Origin: an uncultured Eubacteriales bacterium | GTDB lineage: Bacteria > Bacillota > Clostridia > Christensenellales > Aristaeellaceae | Direction of reading: 5' to 3' | Assembly: GCA_902793325.1 (NCBI GenBank) | Contig: CADBCY010000009.1 | Span: 1 to 64,000, forward strand | Length of the DNA stretch: 64,000 bases | In this document: in pieces, positions 35,685-44,538 of the stretch | Position numbering within the stretch: the stretch's first letter is position 1 | Layout: each line of letters starts with the position of its first letter | The notes under the pieces: generated by a model | Database searches by the model: none | What the model was told of the DNA's origin: nothing | The model's input: the letters and a program-made list of their open reading frames with translations, nothing else | Program-made: the position numbers and the translations under genes

Positions 35685-38600
35685 ATGAAGAGAGCAATTC
35701 TGTTGATCCTGATCGTCTGCATGATCGCGCTGAGCAGCAGCGGCGTCGCCGAGGTCGCGGCGGCCGGGGACGCGGCGATGACGGGCGAGGAACTCTGCCA
35801 GGCCGGCGAGGACGCATGGAAGGCAAAGGACTACGAGAAGGCCATGGAATACTGGCAGCAGGCCGCGGATCAGGGCAACGCGGAGGGCTGGCGGAACATC
35901 GGCGGCCTGTATTACCACGGCGAGGGCGTGAAACAGGACTACGCCAGGGCGCTGGAATACTTGCAGATGGCCGTGGATCATGGCGACGCGCGGGCGCTGA
36001 CCAACATCGGGCTTCTGTACCATAGAGGCGCGGGCGTGGAGCAGTCGGCCGAGAAGGCGATGGAGTACTATCAGATGGCCGCGGATCAGGGCGACACGAA
36101 GGGCCTGGTCGAGCTGGGCACCATGTACTACGGCGGCGACGGCGTGGAACAGTCCTACGACAAGGCCATGGAATACTGGCAGCAGGCCGCGGACCTGGAC
36201 GATACGGAGGCCATGGTGTACATCGCCTATCTGTACGGACACGGCGAAGGCGTGGAGCTGGACTTCGATAAGACCATGGAGCTCTACCAGCGCGCCGCGG
36301 CAATGGGCGACATGGACGCGACGGCGTACATCGGCAACATGTACCTGTTCGGCGACGGCGTGGAGCAGGACTACGAAAAGGCAGCCGAGTACTATCAGCC
36401 AGCCGCGGAAGCGGGCAACGCCTACGCGCTGACCAACCTCGGCTGGCTGTATACCATGGGCTACGGTATGGAGCAGGACTATGCGAAGGCGGCGGAGTAC
36501 TATCAGCAGGCGGCGGATCAGGGCTATGTCTACGCGCAGGGGAACCTGGCGTCGATGTATGCCGAGGGCAACGGCGTGGAGCAGGATTTCGCAAAGGCGC
36601 TGGAATACTACCAGCTGGCCGCGGACCAGGGCTACGGCTATGCCTTCGCCGGCCTCGGCGACCTGTACGCGCAGGGCAACGGCGTGGAGCAGGATTATGC
36701 AAAGGCCGCGGAATACTTCCGGCAGGCCGTCGATCTGGGAAATGCCTACGCGCTGCCCAAAATCGGCGCCCTCTACATGGAGGGCAACGGCGTGGAGCAG
36801 GACTACGCCAAGGCGCTGGAGTACTTCCAGCAGGCGGCGGAGCAGGACGTCGCGGACGGCTATGCAGGCCTTGCCTGTCTGTACGAGGAGGGCAACGGCG
36901 TGGAGCAGGATTACAAAAAGGCCATAGCGTATTACCGCCAGTGGGCGGCGCAGGGACAGGAGGCGGAAGAAGCGTCGAGCGCAACCGACGCGGCCGCGGA
37001 GGCGCCGACGTTTGCGGAAAAGACGGTGAAGGTGTTCTCCTCCGGGGAGGAAGCCGGCGAGCTGCCCCTGCGCTTCTACGATTCGACGCCCAACATTCCC
37101 TATCTGGGGATGATCGAGTATGCGCAATACATGTTCCAGCAGCCGCTGACCCTGCGGGAGAGCCGGGAAGGCGTCTGCATCCTGGCCAACGAAGCCGGCG
37201 TTGAAATCCTCTGCGACGCAGGCGTCGGCGTGATCGCGGCGCGGGATTGGAACAGCTTCTGCGATTTGCCCTATCCGCTGGAAAACCGGGGCAGGCGCTG
37301 GAAGGATACCAGCGTGCCCTTTATCCGCGTCATGGGCGTGGAATACGAAGGGGAGCCTATGCCCGTCGTATTTGACTTCGCGAAGTACGGCATCCGCATC
37401 TATTCGGACGAAAACGACATCTACCTGCCTGTCTCCACGCTGACCAACATGATGGCGGACGTCGCCACCAATCACCTGCTCTACAACGGCGAAAACCTAT
37501 ATGCGGAGGTCATGAGTCTCGAAGGAGATTCCCCCGAGGGCTTCTTCGATTCCGAACGATTTGCCGCCGAGCTCAAAGGGGCGGAAAGGCCGGCGGACAT
37601 CGTAAAGCAAAGCTACGCCGATCTCTGCTTCGCTTTCGATTATTTCTTCGGACACCCCGGGAAGGCTGTGCTGGACGGCGCGATCGCCGAGGTCGGCCTG
37701 GACCGGGCGCTGACCGATCTGGGCGAAGCGGGAGAAGCCATCAAGGCGCGCCTGTTATCGGCGGATCTCCCGGAATACCTGTCCGCCATGAACGAGCTGT
37801 TTATGGAATACCTGAGCGACGGCCACACCGTTTTCATGGGCAACAGCGCGATCGATCACGCAAGCGCCGTAGACGCATGCACCATGACGATCAAAATCAT
37901 CGGGGACTTGCTCGACAGCCCGACCAACATGAGGCAGCTTGCCAACATGTACATACCGATGCAGCGGGACGGTGTCTGGGGCGAGGAGACTTACATCGAA
38001 TCCGGCCATACCGCGATCCTCCGCCTGGATTCCTTCATGCCGGACGAGGCCGCGTGGAACCGCTATTACAGCGGCGAAGGCGAACTCCCCCAGGACGGCT
38101 TCGGGACCGTCATCGCGGGGCTTAAAAGGGCTTCGGAAAACCCGGAGATCAAAAACGTGATATTTGACCTGAGCGCCAACGGAGGCGGCAGCTCGGACGT
38201 GTTGATGGCGATATTGGCCGTGACCACGGGCCAGGATCGGCTGTACGGCGTGAACAGGCTGACGGGGCAGAAGATGACGCTGATCTATGAGGCGGACGCG
38301 AATTTTGACGGCGTGTTTGACGAGAAGGACCGGGAAATCAGGTACGATTTCAACTACGGCGTGTTGACCACCCGCTACGCCTTCTCCTGCGGCAACCTGT
38401 TCCCGATCATCGTGCAGGAGGCCGGTGCGGTGCTCATCGGCGAAAAGACGAGCGGCGGCTCCTGCTGCGTTCAGCTCGCCAGCGACGCGGAGGGCCTGAC
38501 GTATATGATGTCCAGCGCCCTGTGGTGCCTGATGGATTCAAAGGGGAACGGCGTGGAGGACGGCTGCAGCATCGATCTGCCGATCCCGGTGACGTCGAAC

Positions 38601-38741
38601 GCCGTGCTGGACGGCTTCGCGGGCAAGCTGAACATCCGCGGCGGGCTGCCTTCCTATGAAGCGTACTTCGACGGCGCGATGCTGGACGCCATGATGAACG
38701 ACTGGTTCGCAGATCAGTCGGAAACGACGCCCGCAGCCTGA
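35685..38741 (+). CDS. Secreted Sel1-repeat protein with a C-terminal S41 (tail-specific-like) peptidase domain
   Basis: A 1018-residue exported protein. The signal peptide is residues 1-22. About twelve Sel1-like repeats of 36 residues follow (pattern AxxYYQxAADQGxxxAxxxLGxLYxxGxGVEQDYxKA) to about 430, then a linker, an extracytoplasmic N-lobe (about 450-720) and an S41 peptidase-like domain. The latter shows VIFDLSANGGGSSD, TRYAFSCGNLFPII with the expected nucleophile Ser, and IGEKTSGGS. ATG 35685 is preferred over 35598 because GGAGG and the signal peptide align with it. Sel1 repeats mediate protein contacts, so it may be a scaffolded surface protease. No PDZ domain is obvious. Substrate unknown. 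Confidence 0.8.
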   Translation: MKRAILLILIVCMIALSSSGVAEVAAAGDAAMTGEELCQAGEDAWKAKDYEKAMEYWQQAADQGNAEGWRNIGGLYYHGEGVKQDYARALEYLQMAVDHGDARALTNIGLLYHRGAGVEQSAEKAMEYYQMAADQGDTKGLVELGTMYYGGDGVEQSYDKAMEYWQQAADLDDTEAMVYIAYLYGHGEGVELDFDKTMELYQRAAAMGDMDATAYIGNMYLFGDGVEQDYEKAAEYYQPAAEAGNAYALTNLGWLYTMGYGMEQDYAKAAEYYQQAADQGYVYAQGNLASMYAEGNGVEQDFAKALEYYQLAADQGYGYAFAGLGDLYAQGNGVEQDYAKAAEYFRQAVDLGNAYALPKIGALYMEGNGVEQDYAKALEYFQQAAEQDVADGYAGLACLYEEGNGVEQDYKKAIAYYRQWAAQGQEAEEASSATDAAAEAPTFAEKTVKVFSSGEEAGELPLRFYDSTPNIPYLGMIEYAQYMFQQPLTLRESREGVCILANEAGVEILCDAGVGVIAARDWNSFCDLPYPLENRGRRWKDTSVPFIRVMGVEYEGEPMPVVFDFAKYGIRIYSDENDIYLPVSTLTNMMADVATNHLLYNGENLYAEVMSLEGDSPEGFFDSERFAAELKGAERPADIVKQSYADLCFAFDYFFGHPGKAVLDGAIAEVGLDRALTDLGEAGEAIKARLLSADLPEYLSAMNELFMEYLSDGHTVFMGNSAIDHASAVDACTMTIKIIGDLLDSPTNMRQLANMYIPMQRDGVWGEETYIESGHTAILRLDSFMPDEAAWNRYYSGEGELPQDGFGTVIAGLKRASENPEIKNVIFDLSANGGGSSDVLMAILAVTTGQDRLYGVNRLTGQKMTLIYEADANFDGVFDEKDREIRYDFNYGVLTTRYAFSCGNLFPIIVQEAGAVLIGEKTSGGSCCVQLASDAEGLTYMMSSALWCLMDSKGNGVEDGCSIDLPIPVTSNAVLDGFAGKLNIRGGLPSYEAYFDGAMLDAMMNDWFADQSETTPAA

Positions 38742-38749
38742 TACGACAA

Positions 38750-38795
38750 GCGGAGATTCCCCTCCTGCGCTTCGGCGGTTTCGGGGAATCTCCGC
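38750..38795 (+). terminator. First hairpin after the Sel1/S41 gene
   Basis: A perfect 13-bp stem (38750-38762 with 38783-38795) and a 20-base loop, directly past the stop; no T tract follows. Confidence 0.5.
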
Positions 38796-38820
38796 GGTTG
38801 CAGCCCTGATCGGTGTTTAA

Positions 38821-38857
38821 GGGTACTCCATGATGTCATGGAGTACCCTCTTTCTTC
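38821..38857. terminator. Strong terminator between convergent Sel1/S41 and hydrogenase genes
   Basis: A perfect 12-bp stem (GGGTACTCCATG / CATGGAGTACCC) with a 4-base loop, followed on the plus strand by TCTTTCTTC. Placed between two convergent genes, so it may act in both directions. Confidence 0.7.
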
Positions 38858-38893
38858 AATGCATCTGCGACGCCGGAGCGCCGCGCGGGGCGG

Positions 38894-40381
38894 TTATTCT
38901 TCGGTATCGTGCATGCGCCCGTCCCGGTACATGGAGAATTTGTCCATCGGATAGTTCTTCAGGTTGTCCAGGATCTTGCGGCCGTCCGCGTGGCGCAGCA
39001 GTTCCCCTCGGGCCTTGATGACGACGGTCTCCGCCTGGTGTTTGGAGGGGCCTCCGACGCAGCCGCCGGGACAGATCATGCCCTCGACGAAGTCCGCGTC
39101 GAGCTTCCCGTTCTTGAGGAGCATCATGGCCTTCTTGCATTCGTCGCCGCCGGCGCAGGTCATCAGGCGGATGCCGGAGACATCCTCCCCCATCTCCTGC
39201 ATGGCTTCCATGACGGCGTTGGCGACGCCGCCGCTGCCGGCGAAGCGCTTGCCAAACACGGACGCCTCCTGATAGTCCTCCTCCACCGGCTCAATGGCGA
39301 TCCCCCTGGAATCCAGCAGCGCGACGATCTCGCCGTAGGTCAGCGCGTAGTCGGCCGAGTCCACGACGAACGTATTCAGCGTCTCGCCCTTCTTGGCGAT
39401 GCAGGGGCCGACGAACACGGTCACGCAATCGGGGTCCAGCGATTTCAGGTACCGGGACACCGCCACCATGGGCGACACCGTGGAGGACTTGTTTTCTTCG
39501 TAGATCTTCGGGAAATGGTGCCGGAGCATGGAGATGAACGCGGGGCAGCAGGAGGTGGTCATGATCCTGCCCTCCTTCCGCGCCTCGATCCATTCCATCG
39601 CCTCATAGGCCGCGGTCATGTCGCCGCCCAGCCCGACCTCCACCATGTCCGCGAAGCCCGCCTTTTTGAGCGCCGCCTTCATGGACGCCATGCCGATCTC
39701 CTTGCCGAACTGGCCCTCCGTCGCCGGCGCGCACATGGCGACGACGCGCTTTCCCGCCAGTATGGCGCGGATGACGTCCACCGCGAAGGTCTTTGAGCCG
39801 ATGGCGCCGAAGGGACAGCTGTGGATGCAGTGGCCGCAGTGGATGCACTTCGATTCGTCGATCCTGCACAGGCCGGCTTCGTCATAGGAGATGGCGCCCA
39901 CGGGGCAGGCCTTCTTGCAGGGGCGTTCCCGATGGATGATGGCCCCGAACGGGCAGGCCTTGGCGCACTGGCCGCAGGATTTGCACTTGTTGACGTCGAT
40001 GTGCATCTTCTTGTCGCCCGGGGAGATCGCCCCGAAGCGACAGGAATTCAGGCACGCCTTGCCCAGGCAGAAGCGGCAGATATCCGATACGGAGTAGTCC
40101 TGGATCGGGCAATCGTCGCAGGCCGCCGGGATCACGGCGACCACGTTGTCCGTCGGGTTCAGCACGTCCGGGCTCTGCCCCATGGCGAGGCGTATCCTGC
40201 CCCGCACGATCTCCCGCTCCTTGTAGACGCAGCAACGGTACTCGGGCTTCGGCCCGGGGCTGACCTCGGCGACGATCCTGTCGGTGTTCTCCTGCGTCAG
40301 CGCGTTATCCCACGCCAGGCGGCAGACCTCGCGAAGAATGAAATGCTTCAGCTCAACGATGTTCATGTCATTCGTGATCAT
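38894..40381 (-). CDS. Monomeric [FeFe] hydrogenase (group B-like)
   Basis: A 495-residue iron-sulfur enzyme. The N-terminal part has a Cys-rich segment (CDDCPIQDYSVSDICRFC) and several 4Fe-4S motifs (KCKSCGQCAKACPFGAI, KCIHCGHCIHSCPFGAI). The H-cluster motifs are all visible in family-variant form: TSCCPAF, GPCIAKKGE and EGMICPGGCVGG. It should interconvert protons and hydrogen with a ferredoxin-type donor. The ATG at 40381 is chosen for GGAGGG just upstream; the longer frame to 40528 runs into the previous gene. It is 32 bases downstream of the MBL/rubredoxin gene, in one operon. Maturases HydEFG are not in the window. Confidence 0.85.
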   Translation of the reverse strand: MITNDMNIVELKHFILREVCRLAWDNALTQENTDRIVAEVSPGPKPEYRCCVYKEREIVRGRIRLAMGQSPDVLNPTDNVVAVIPAACDDCPIQDYSVSDICRFCLGKACLNSCRFGAISPGDKKMHIDVNKCKSCGQCAKACPFGAIIHRERPCKKACPVGAISYDEAGLCRIDESKCIHCGHCIHSCPFGAIGSKTFAVDVIRAILAGKRVVAMCAPATEGQFGKEIGMASMKAALKKAGFADMVEVGLGGDMTAAYEAMEWIEARKEGRIMTTSCCPAFISMLRHHFPKIYEENKSSTVSPMVAVSRYLKSLDPDCVTVFVGPCIAKKGETLNTFVVDSADYALTYGEIVALLDSRGIAIEPVEEDYQEASVFGKRFAGSGGVANAVMEAMQEMGEDVSGIRLMTCAGGDECKKAMMLLKNGKLDADFVEGMICPGGCVGGPSKHQAETVVIKARGELLRHADGRKILDNLKNYPMDKFSMYRDGRMHDTEE

Positions 40382-40413
40382 TCTTCTTCCCTCCGTCATC
40401 GGATTGTGGTGGC

Positions 40414-41349
40414 TTACGCCGGGTTGAACCTGTCCTTCCCCTGCTTGCACCGCGGGCACTTCCAGTCCCCGGGCAGGTCGTCGAAGGCCACGCCGTCGTG
40501 CTCGGCGGGGTCGTAGACGTAGCCGCACACGGAGCAGATGTACTTGCCGGTGGCCTGCGCCGCGGCGACCTCCGTCGGCGGGATGCTCTCAGGCGGGTTG
40601 TCCAGGTCGACCACGGCCCTGTTCTCCAGGTTCTCGACGCCCAGCGGCGTGTGAGTGGAGAGGTACACCGTCGGATGCGCGGCGATGAACGCGCGGACCT
40701 TATCCAGCGTCGCGCGCGCCGCGGTCACGTCCTCGAACACCACGGACAGCTTGTTCGCGTACAGCGCCTCGTCGGTGTAGGTCACGTCGCCGTGGATCAT
40801 GTAAAACAGCCCGCCGTCCTCGACGATCACGATGCTGTTGCCCTTGGTGTGGCCCTTCGCCGGGAGGTAGTAAATGCCGTCGGCGATCTTCTCGCTGGCC
40901 TCGAAATTGTAGTAGGGGCCGTCCTTGAAGGTCACCGCCCGCACGTTGGGCAGGGTTTTCAGCTCGTCGCTGGCGGCCTCCTCGGGGGAGGCGCAGATCA
41001 CGGCGTTCGGGAACGCCTTCAAAAGTCCCGTGTGGTCGGCGTGCTTGTGGGTGACCAGGATCTTCGACACGTTCTCCGGCCCGTAGCCCAGCGCCGCCAG
41101 CGCGGGCAGGTAGTCCTGAATCCGCGCGCCCATGTAGATGGGGGTCTTGGCGTCCGGCACCTGGTTCGGCACGCCGTCGGGCATGCCGGTGTCCACCAGG
41201 ATCACCTCGCTGCCGGTGTCGATCACGTAGTTTTGCAGGCTGGAGCGGTAGCGGACGGACGGGTCGAGTCCCTCCATGCCCTCGCCGCCCATGGCGAAGG
41301 GCTGGAGCATGTAGCCGTTTTCATAGAGTCTGACCGCCTGGATCTTCAT
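40414..41349 (-). CDS. MBL-fold metallohydrolase fused to a C-terminal rubredoxin
   Basis: A 311-residue fusion. Residues about 1-245 are a metallo-beta-lactamase fold with the metal motif THKHADHTG (HxHxDH), an upstream lactonase-like VDTGMPDG and a late [11 protein letters not shown]is. Residues about 258-310 are a rubredoxin ([12 protein letters not shown] and [13 protein letters not shown], giving four Cys ligands for one iron). No flavodoxin domain is present, so this is not a standard flavodiiron protein. GGAGGT precedes the ATG. First gene of an operon with the hydrogenase, suggesting a redox role such as O2/NO or glyoxalase-type detoxification; function not established. Confidence 0.85.
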   Translation of the reverse strand: MKIQAVRLYENGYMLQPFAMGGEGMEGLDPSVRYRSSLQNYVIDTGSEVILVDTGMPDGVPNQVPDAKTPIYMGARIQDYLPALAALGYGPENVSKILVTHKHADHTGLLKAFPNAVICASPEEAASDELKTLPNVRAVTFKDGPYYNFEASEKIADGIYYLPAKGHTKGNSIVIVEDGGLFYMIHGDVTYTDEALYANKLSVVFEDVTAARATLDKVRAFIAAHPTVYLSTHTPLGVENLENRAVVDLDNPPESIPPTEVAAAQATGKYICSVCGYVYDPAEHDGVAFDDLPGDWKCPRCKQGKDRFNPA

Positions 41350-41413
41350 GGAAATGACCTCCTCGCAACGATTGTCGAAAGCGCATTGCGCCGCGGAACA
41401 CGCACCTGTAAAA

Positions 41414-41442
41414 ATTGTAACGTATCCTTTGCGATCTGTCAA
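41414..41442 (-). promoter_or_regulatory. Promoter of the MBL-rubredoxin/hydrogenase operon
   Basis: On the minus strand a perfect TTGACA (41437-41442), 17 bases, TACAAT (41414-41419), 65 bases before the start. Confidence 0.75.
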
Positions 41443-41496
41443 TGTCTCAGATCGGCCAAAATCGGCGCCATGCCCCGCAAAGGCACACATGTCCGC

Positions 41497-42792
41497 TCAA
41501 TAGTACACCTTCGCCGTCCCCTTGCCCCGGGACAGCAGGTCCTTCTGCAGGCGCTTCGCCACGCGCGCGATTTCGGCGAAGTCCGGCTTCAGGGCCCCGT
41601 CGTACTTCAGGAATTCGCCCTCCACCATGGTATAGCGCACGTTTGCGCTGTTGGCGGCGTACAGGATCGCCGAAACCGGGTGGTAATACGCCATCGTGTC
41701 CGGGGTCTGCAGGTCCCAGACGACCAGGTCGGCGACGGCGTTCTCCTCCACCCTGCCGGTCCCCGCGCCGAATACGGCATGGCCCGCCATCAGCCGCCGC
41801 CACACCTCCAGCGCCGGGTACAGCGTCGCGTCTCCGCGGTTGAACTTCTCCAGCATGGCAAACAGCCGCGCCTGCTCCAGCGGGCTCACGTTTCCCGAGC
41901 TGGCCGCGCCGTCCGTGCCAAAGCCGTATTGCAGCCGGTCCGCCAGGTCGAAGAAGCCGCCCCGCCCGGACGCAAGCCGCATGTAGGTCTTGGGGCAGAA
42001 CGCGAACCATGTGTCGGCGTTGATGCAGGCGAGATCGTCCTCCGTCACCCACAGGCCGTGCGCGACGAGCACCGGCAGGTCAAAGCCCCCGGCGTCGTAC
42101 AGGCGGCGGAAGGGCGTCCTCCCGGTGCGCCGCAGCGACTGCTCAACCTGCAATTCTGTCTCGCTGAGGTGCAGGTGGATCGGCAGCCGCATCTTCTTCG
42201 CCTCGTCGACGATCTCCCCGAGCGTATCCTCCGGGCAGGTGTAATCCGCATGCGGGCCGAAGCGCAGGCGGATCCTCGGCGAATCGCCCTGGTGATCCCG
42301 TATGAACCGGCTGACCTGCGCAAGCCTGTCCCGGAAGTCGGGGGCCATGCCGAATACCGTCGGGGCGATGTCCATGCGGATCCCGGTATCCTTCGCCGCC
42401 CGCAGCACCTGCTCCTCTCCGAAATAGTGGTCCGCCGCCGCGGTCACGCCGTTGTTGAGCATCTCCGCGATGCCCAGCAGCGTGCCCGTATAGATGTCCT
42501 CCTCCGTCATCCTGCTCTCATAGGGCCAGATCATCTCGTTGAACCAAGTCTCCGCCGCGACGTCCTCGGCGATCCCCTTGAAGATGTTCATTGCGGTATG
42601 GGCGTGCAGGTTCACGAGCCCGGGGCTCACGAAATACGCCGAACAGTCGATTGTGTCCGACGGCGCCATCTCCGGCTGGGGCGTTCCCGAGTCGCAGATC
42701 CTCGCGATGCGCCCGTCCCGGATGTAGATGTCCTTGTGGAACAGGCACTCCCCCGTATGCGCGATAATCGTCGCGTTATGCAGTTGAATCAT
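41497..42792 (-). CDS. Amidohydrolase of the 5-methylthioadenosine/S-adenosylhomocysteine deaminase type
   Basis: A 431-residue metal-dependent hydrolase of the TRZ/ATZ family. Metal ligands are visible in order: NLHAHTAMN (HxH), HLHLSETE, LVAHGLW and GTDGAAS (final Asp). The family deaminates methylthioadenosine, SAH, 5'-deoxyadenosine or guanine-like bases; the substrate here cannot be fixed. It is the last gene of the minus-strand sugar operon, 46 bases after the RhaD-like aldolase. Its presence beside class II aldolases recalls the salvage route for 5'-deoxy nucleosides, an inference from context. Confidence 0.8.
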   Translation of the reverse strand: MIQLHNATIIAHTGECLFHKDIYIRDGRIARICDSGTPQPEMAPSDTIDCSAYFVSPGLVNLHAHTAMNIFKGIAEDVAAETWFNEMIWPYESRMTEEDIYTGTLLGIAEMLNNGVTAAADHYFGEEQVLRAAKDTGIRMDIAPTVFGMAPDFRDRLAQVSRFIRDHQGDSPRIRLRFGPHADYTCPEDTLGEIVDEAKKMRLPIHLHLSETELQVEQSLRRTGRTPFRRLYDAGGFDLPVLVAHGLWVTEDDLACINADTWFAFCPKTYMRLASGRGGFFDLADRLQYGFGTDGAASSGNVSPLEQARLFAMLEKFNRGDATLYPALEVWRRLMAGHAVFGAGTGRVEENAVADLVVWDLQTPDTMAYYHPVSAILYAANSANVRYTMVEGEFLKYDGALKPDFAEIARVAKRLQKDLLSRGKGTAKVYY

Positions 42793-42837
42793 AGGCGATG
42801 CCTCCGTCCTGTGAAGAATGTGAGCCTCGGGAGGGAC

Positions 42838-43671
42838 TCAATCCCGGCGGGATTGCAGGAAGCGTTCCTTCAGCGGAAGGCGAAACACCTCCGCCATGTC
42901 CCGAAGGTCCTGCGCGCCGGGCGCCTGCCTTTTCGCGGGGACGCAGGACAGCACCCGGATCAGTATGGAAGCGGCCTTCTCCGCGGTTTCCACCAGCCCG
43001 AAGCAGGCATCCGGGCCCTCCCCGACGGCAAATACGCCGTGCTGCGCCCAGAGTACGATGTCGAATTCCTCTATCTTTTCCATGGTCGCCGCGGCGATTT
43101 GCGGGGTTCCGGGAACCATCCACGGCACGATCCCGATGCCGGCCGGAAAGATCATGGCGCACTCGGGCATCATTTCCCACAGCTCGCGGGTAAAGACGAC
43201 CTCGTCCAGGGGCAGTATGAACGAAAGCGCGATCAGGTTGTCCGGATGCGCGTGATAGACCATGCGCAGGCGTCCCCCGGAGCGGCGCTTGATGACCTCG
43301 TGGTTTGCGAGGTGCGCCGGCAGCTCGCTCGTCGGCCTGCCGCCGCCGCCAAAACCCCAGAGGACGCGGTACCGGGCGCCGTCCTCCGAAACCTCGATGA
43401 TGCCCAGGGATTTCGCGGGATCGCGGGCCGTGTTGCGAAAGACCTGGCCGGCGGCGGTGATCAGCAGCACGTCCCCCGCCAGGCCGGGCACGCGGACGCC
43501 GATGGGATTCCAGTCGCCGGTCCGCGAAAGATCCTCCGATACGGCGGTGATCTCCGTCGCGCCGAGACGGCAGCTCAGGTTGCCGCCATGGCATTCGTGC
43601 CAGCCCTCCCGCCGCGCATCGTCGCACATGCGAACCAGCGCGGTGAAAAACGGCGCTTCCGTAACTCTCAT
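42838..43671 (-). CDS. rhaD: Class II aldolase, L-rhamnulose-1-phosphate aldolase type
   Basis: A 277-residue zinc aldolase, close to the usual RhaD length. The HGGNLSCR phosphate-binding loop, TSELPAHL, zinc motif YHAHPDN and late WAQHGVFAVGE follow the RhaD plan. It should cleave a 1-phosphoketose to dihydroxyacetone phosphate and an aldehyde (L-lactaldehyde from rhamnulose-1-P). The ATG at 43671 is chosen because AGGAG is eight bases upstream; an in-frame GTG lies five codons earlier. The symbol is by family; the true substrate of this cluster may not be rhamnulose phosphate. Confidence 0.75.
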   Translation of the reverse strand: MRVTEAPFFTALVRMCDDARREGWHECHGGNLSCRLGATEITAVSEDLSRTGDWNPIGVRVPGLAGDVLLITAAGQVFRNTARDPAKSLGIIEVSEDGARYRVLWGFGGGGRPTSELPAHLANHEVIKRRSGGRLRMVYHAHPDNLIALSFILPLDEVVFTRELWEMMPECAMIFPAGIGIVPWMVPGTPQIAAATMEKIEEFDIVLWAQHGVFAVGEGPDACFGLVETAEKAASILIRVLSCVPAKRQAPGAQDLRDMAEVFRLPLKERFLQSRRD

Positions 43672-43749
43672 GACAGTGCTCCTCACTCGCAGCGGATGCG
43701 CGCGTTTGGCATCGGGACCGGGAACGATCCCGCCTTTCCGCGCGGGGTT

Positions 43750-44490
43750 TTACTTCTTTTCCATGAGCTGCCGCATGAATTCGCTGAAGGGAATCGCCGG
43801 CTCCAGATCGGCGGTGGAGTCCACGCGGCAGACCGTGCCCTCCGGCGTCATGTCGATCCCGTGGAAGGCCAGCGCCTCGGTGATCTGGTCGCTGTTGATC
43901 GGGCGGAGCCTGCCCAGGCTGGCCAGCCCAAGGGCGAGGCGCGCGGAGGCTTCGGCGTTTTGCAGGCGGTACCAGGCCTCGCGGGGGGACTTCCCCCAGG
44001 CGATCGGCCCGTGATTTGCCAGGTTTACCACGTGATACTTTTTGACATAGGGGATGATGCATTCCGCCAGTTCCCTGGACCCCGAGCAGCAGTATGGGAT
44101 CACCGGGATCCTGCCGCAGATGCACACCGCCGAGAGGGTGGTGGGCAGGTCCAGCTCGATGCCCGCGCAGGCGAGGATGGAGCAGTTCAGCGGGTGGGCG
44201 TGCGCCGTGGACACGATCTCGTCGTCGGTTCTGTAGGCATTGAGGTGCATCTCGGTTTCGCTGGTCGGCTTCCAGGTGCCCTCCAGGATCGCGCTGTCGC
44301 TGATGCGCACCTTGATGAGCATCTCGTCCTTCAATTCGCCCTTGTTCACGCCGGTCGGCGTGATCCACACCTCGTCTTTGCCGCAGCGCACGGAGAGATT
44401 GCCGTCGTTCGCCGCGACAAAGCCCGCGCTGCTCATGTTTCGGCCGATCTCAAGGATCAGGTCCTTGGCCTCCCTGTCTGAAAGATACAT
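43750..44490 (-). CDS. Class II aldolase, L-fuculose-phosphate aldolase type
   Basis: A 246-residue class II aldolase/adducin-family enzyme. NDGNLSVRCG is the phosphate-binding loop, TSETEMHLNAYR carries the catalytic Glu, STAHAHPLNC is the HxH zinc motif and LANHGPIAWG the third His. It is closer to FucA/ribulose-phosphate aldolase than to RhaD. It sits between the kinase (44539-46023) and the RhaD-like gene. Two different class II aldolases in one operon are unusual and suggest two cleavage substrates or one 1-phosphate with alternative stereochemistry. Confidence 0.82.
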   Translation of the reverse strand: MYLSDREAKDLILEIGRNMSSAGFVAANDGNLSVRCGKDEVWITPTGVNKGELKDEMLIKVRISDSAILEGTWKPTSETEMHLNAYRTDDEIVSTAHAHPLNCSILACAGIELDLPTTLSAVCICGRIPVIPYCCSGSRELAECIIPYVKKYHVVNLANHGPIAWGKSPREAWYRLQNAEASARLALGLASLGRLRPINSDQITEALAFHGIDMTPEGTVCRVDSTADLEPAIPFSEFMRQLMEKK

Positions 44491-44538
44491 TTCGTTCCGC
44501 CCCTTTTCTTATTTTTACTTGTTTACTTGAATGCGCCG

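Noticed and set aside
35900..36960. Tandem DNA repeats, considered as a CRISPR or satellite array
   Set aside because: The roughly 108-base periodicity is the coding of 36-residue Sel1 repeats in an open frame; units diverge at synonymous sites and have no spacers.
40498..44481. A 1327-codon plus-strand open frame across the MBL, amidohydrolase and aldolase genes
   Set aside because: It is antisense to four recognisable genes, has Arg/His/Gly-rich non-protein-like composition and no ribosome site; high GC removes stops in this frame.
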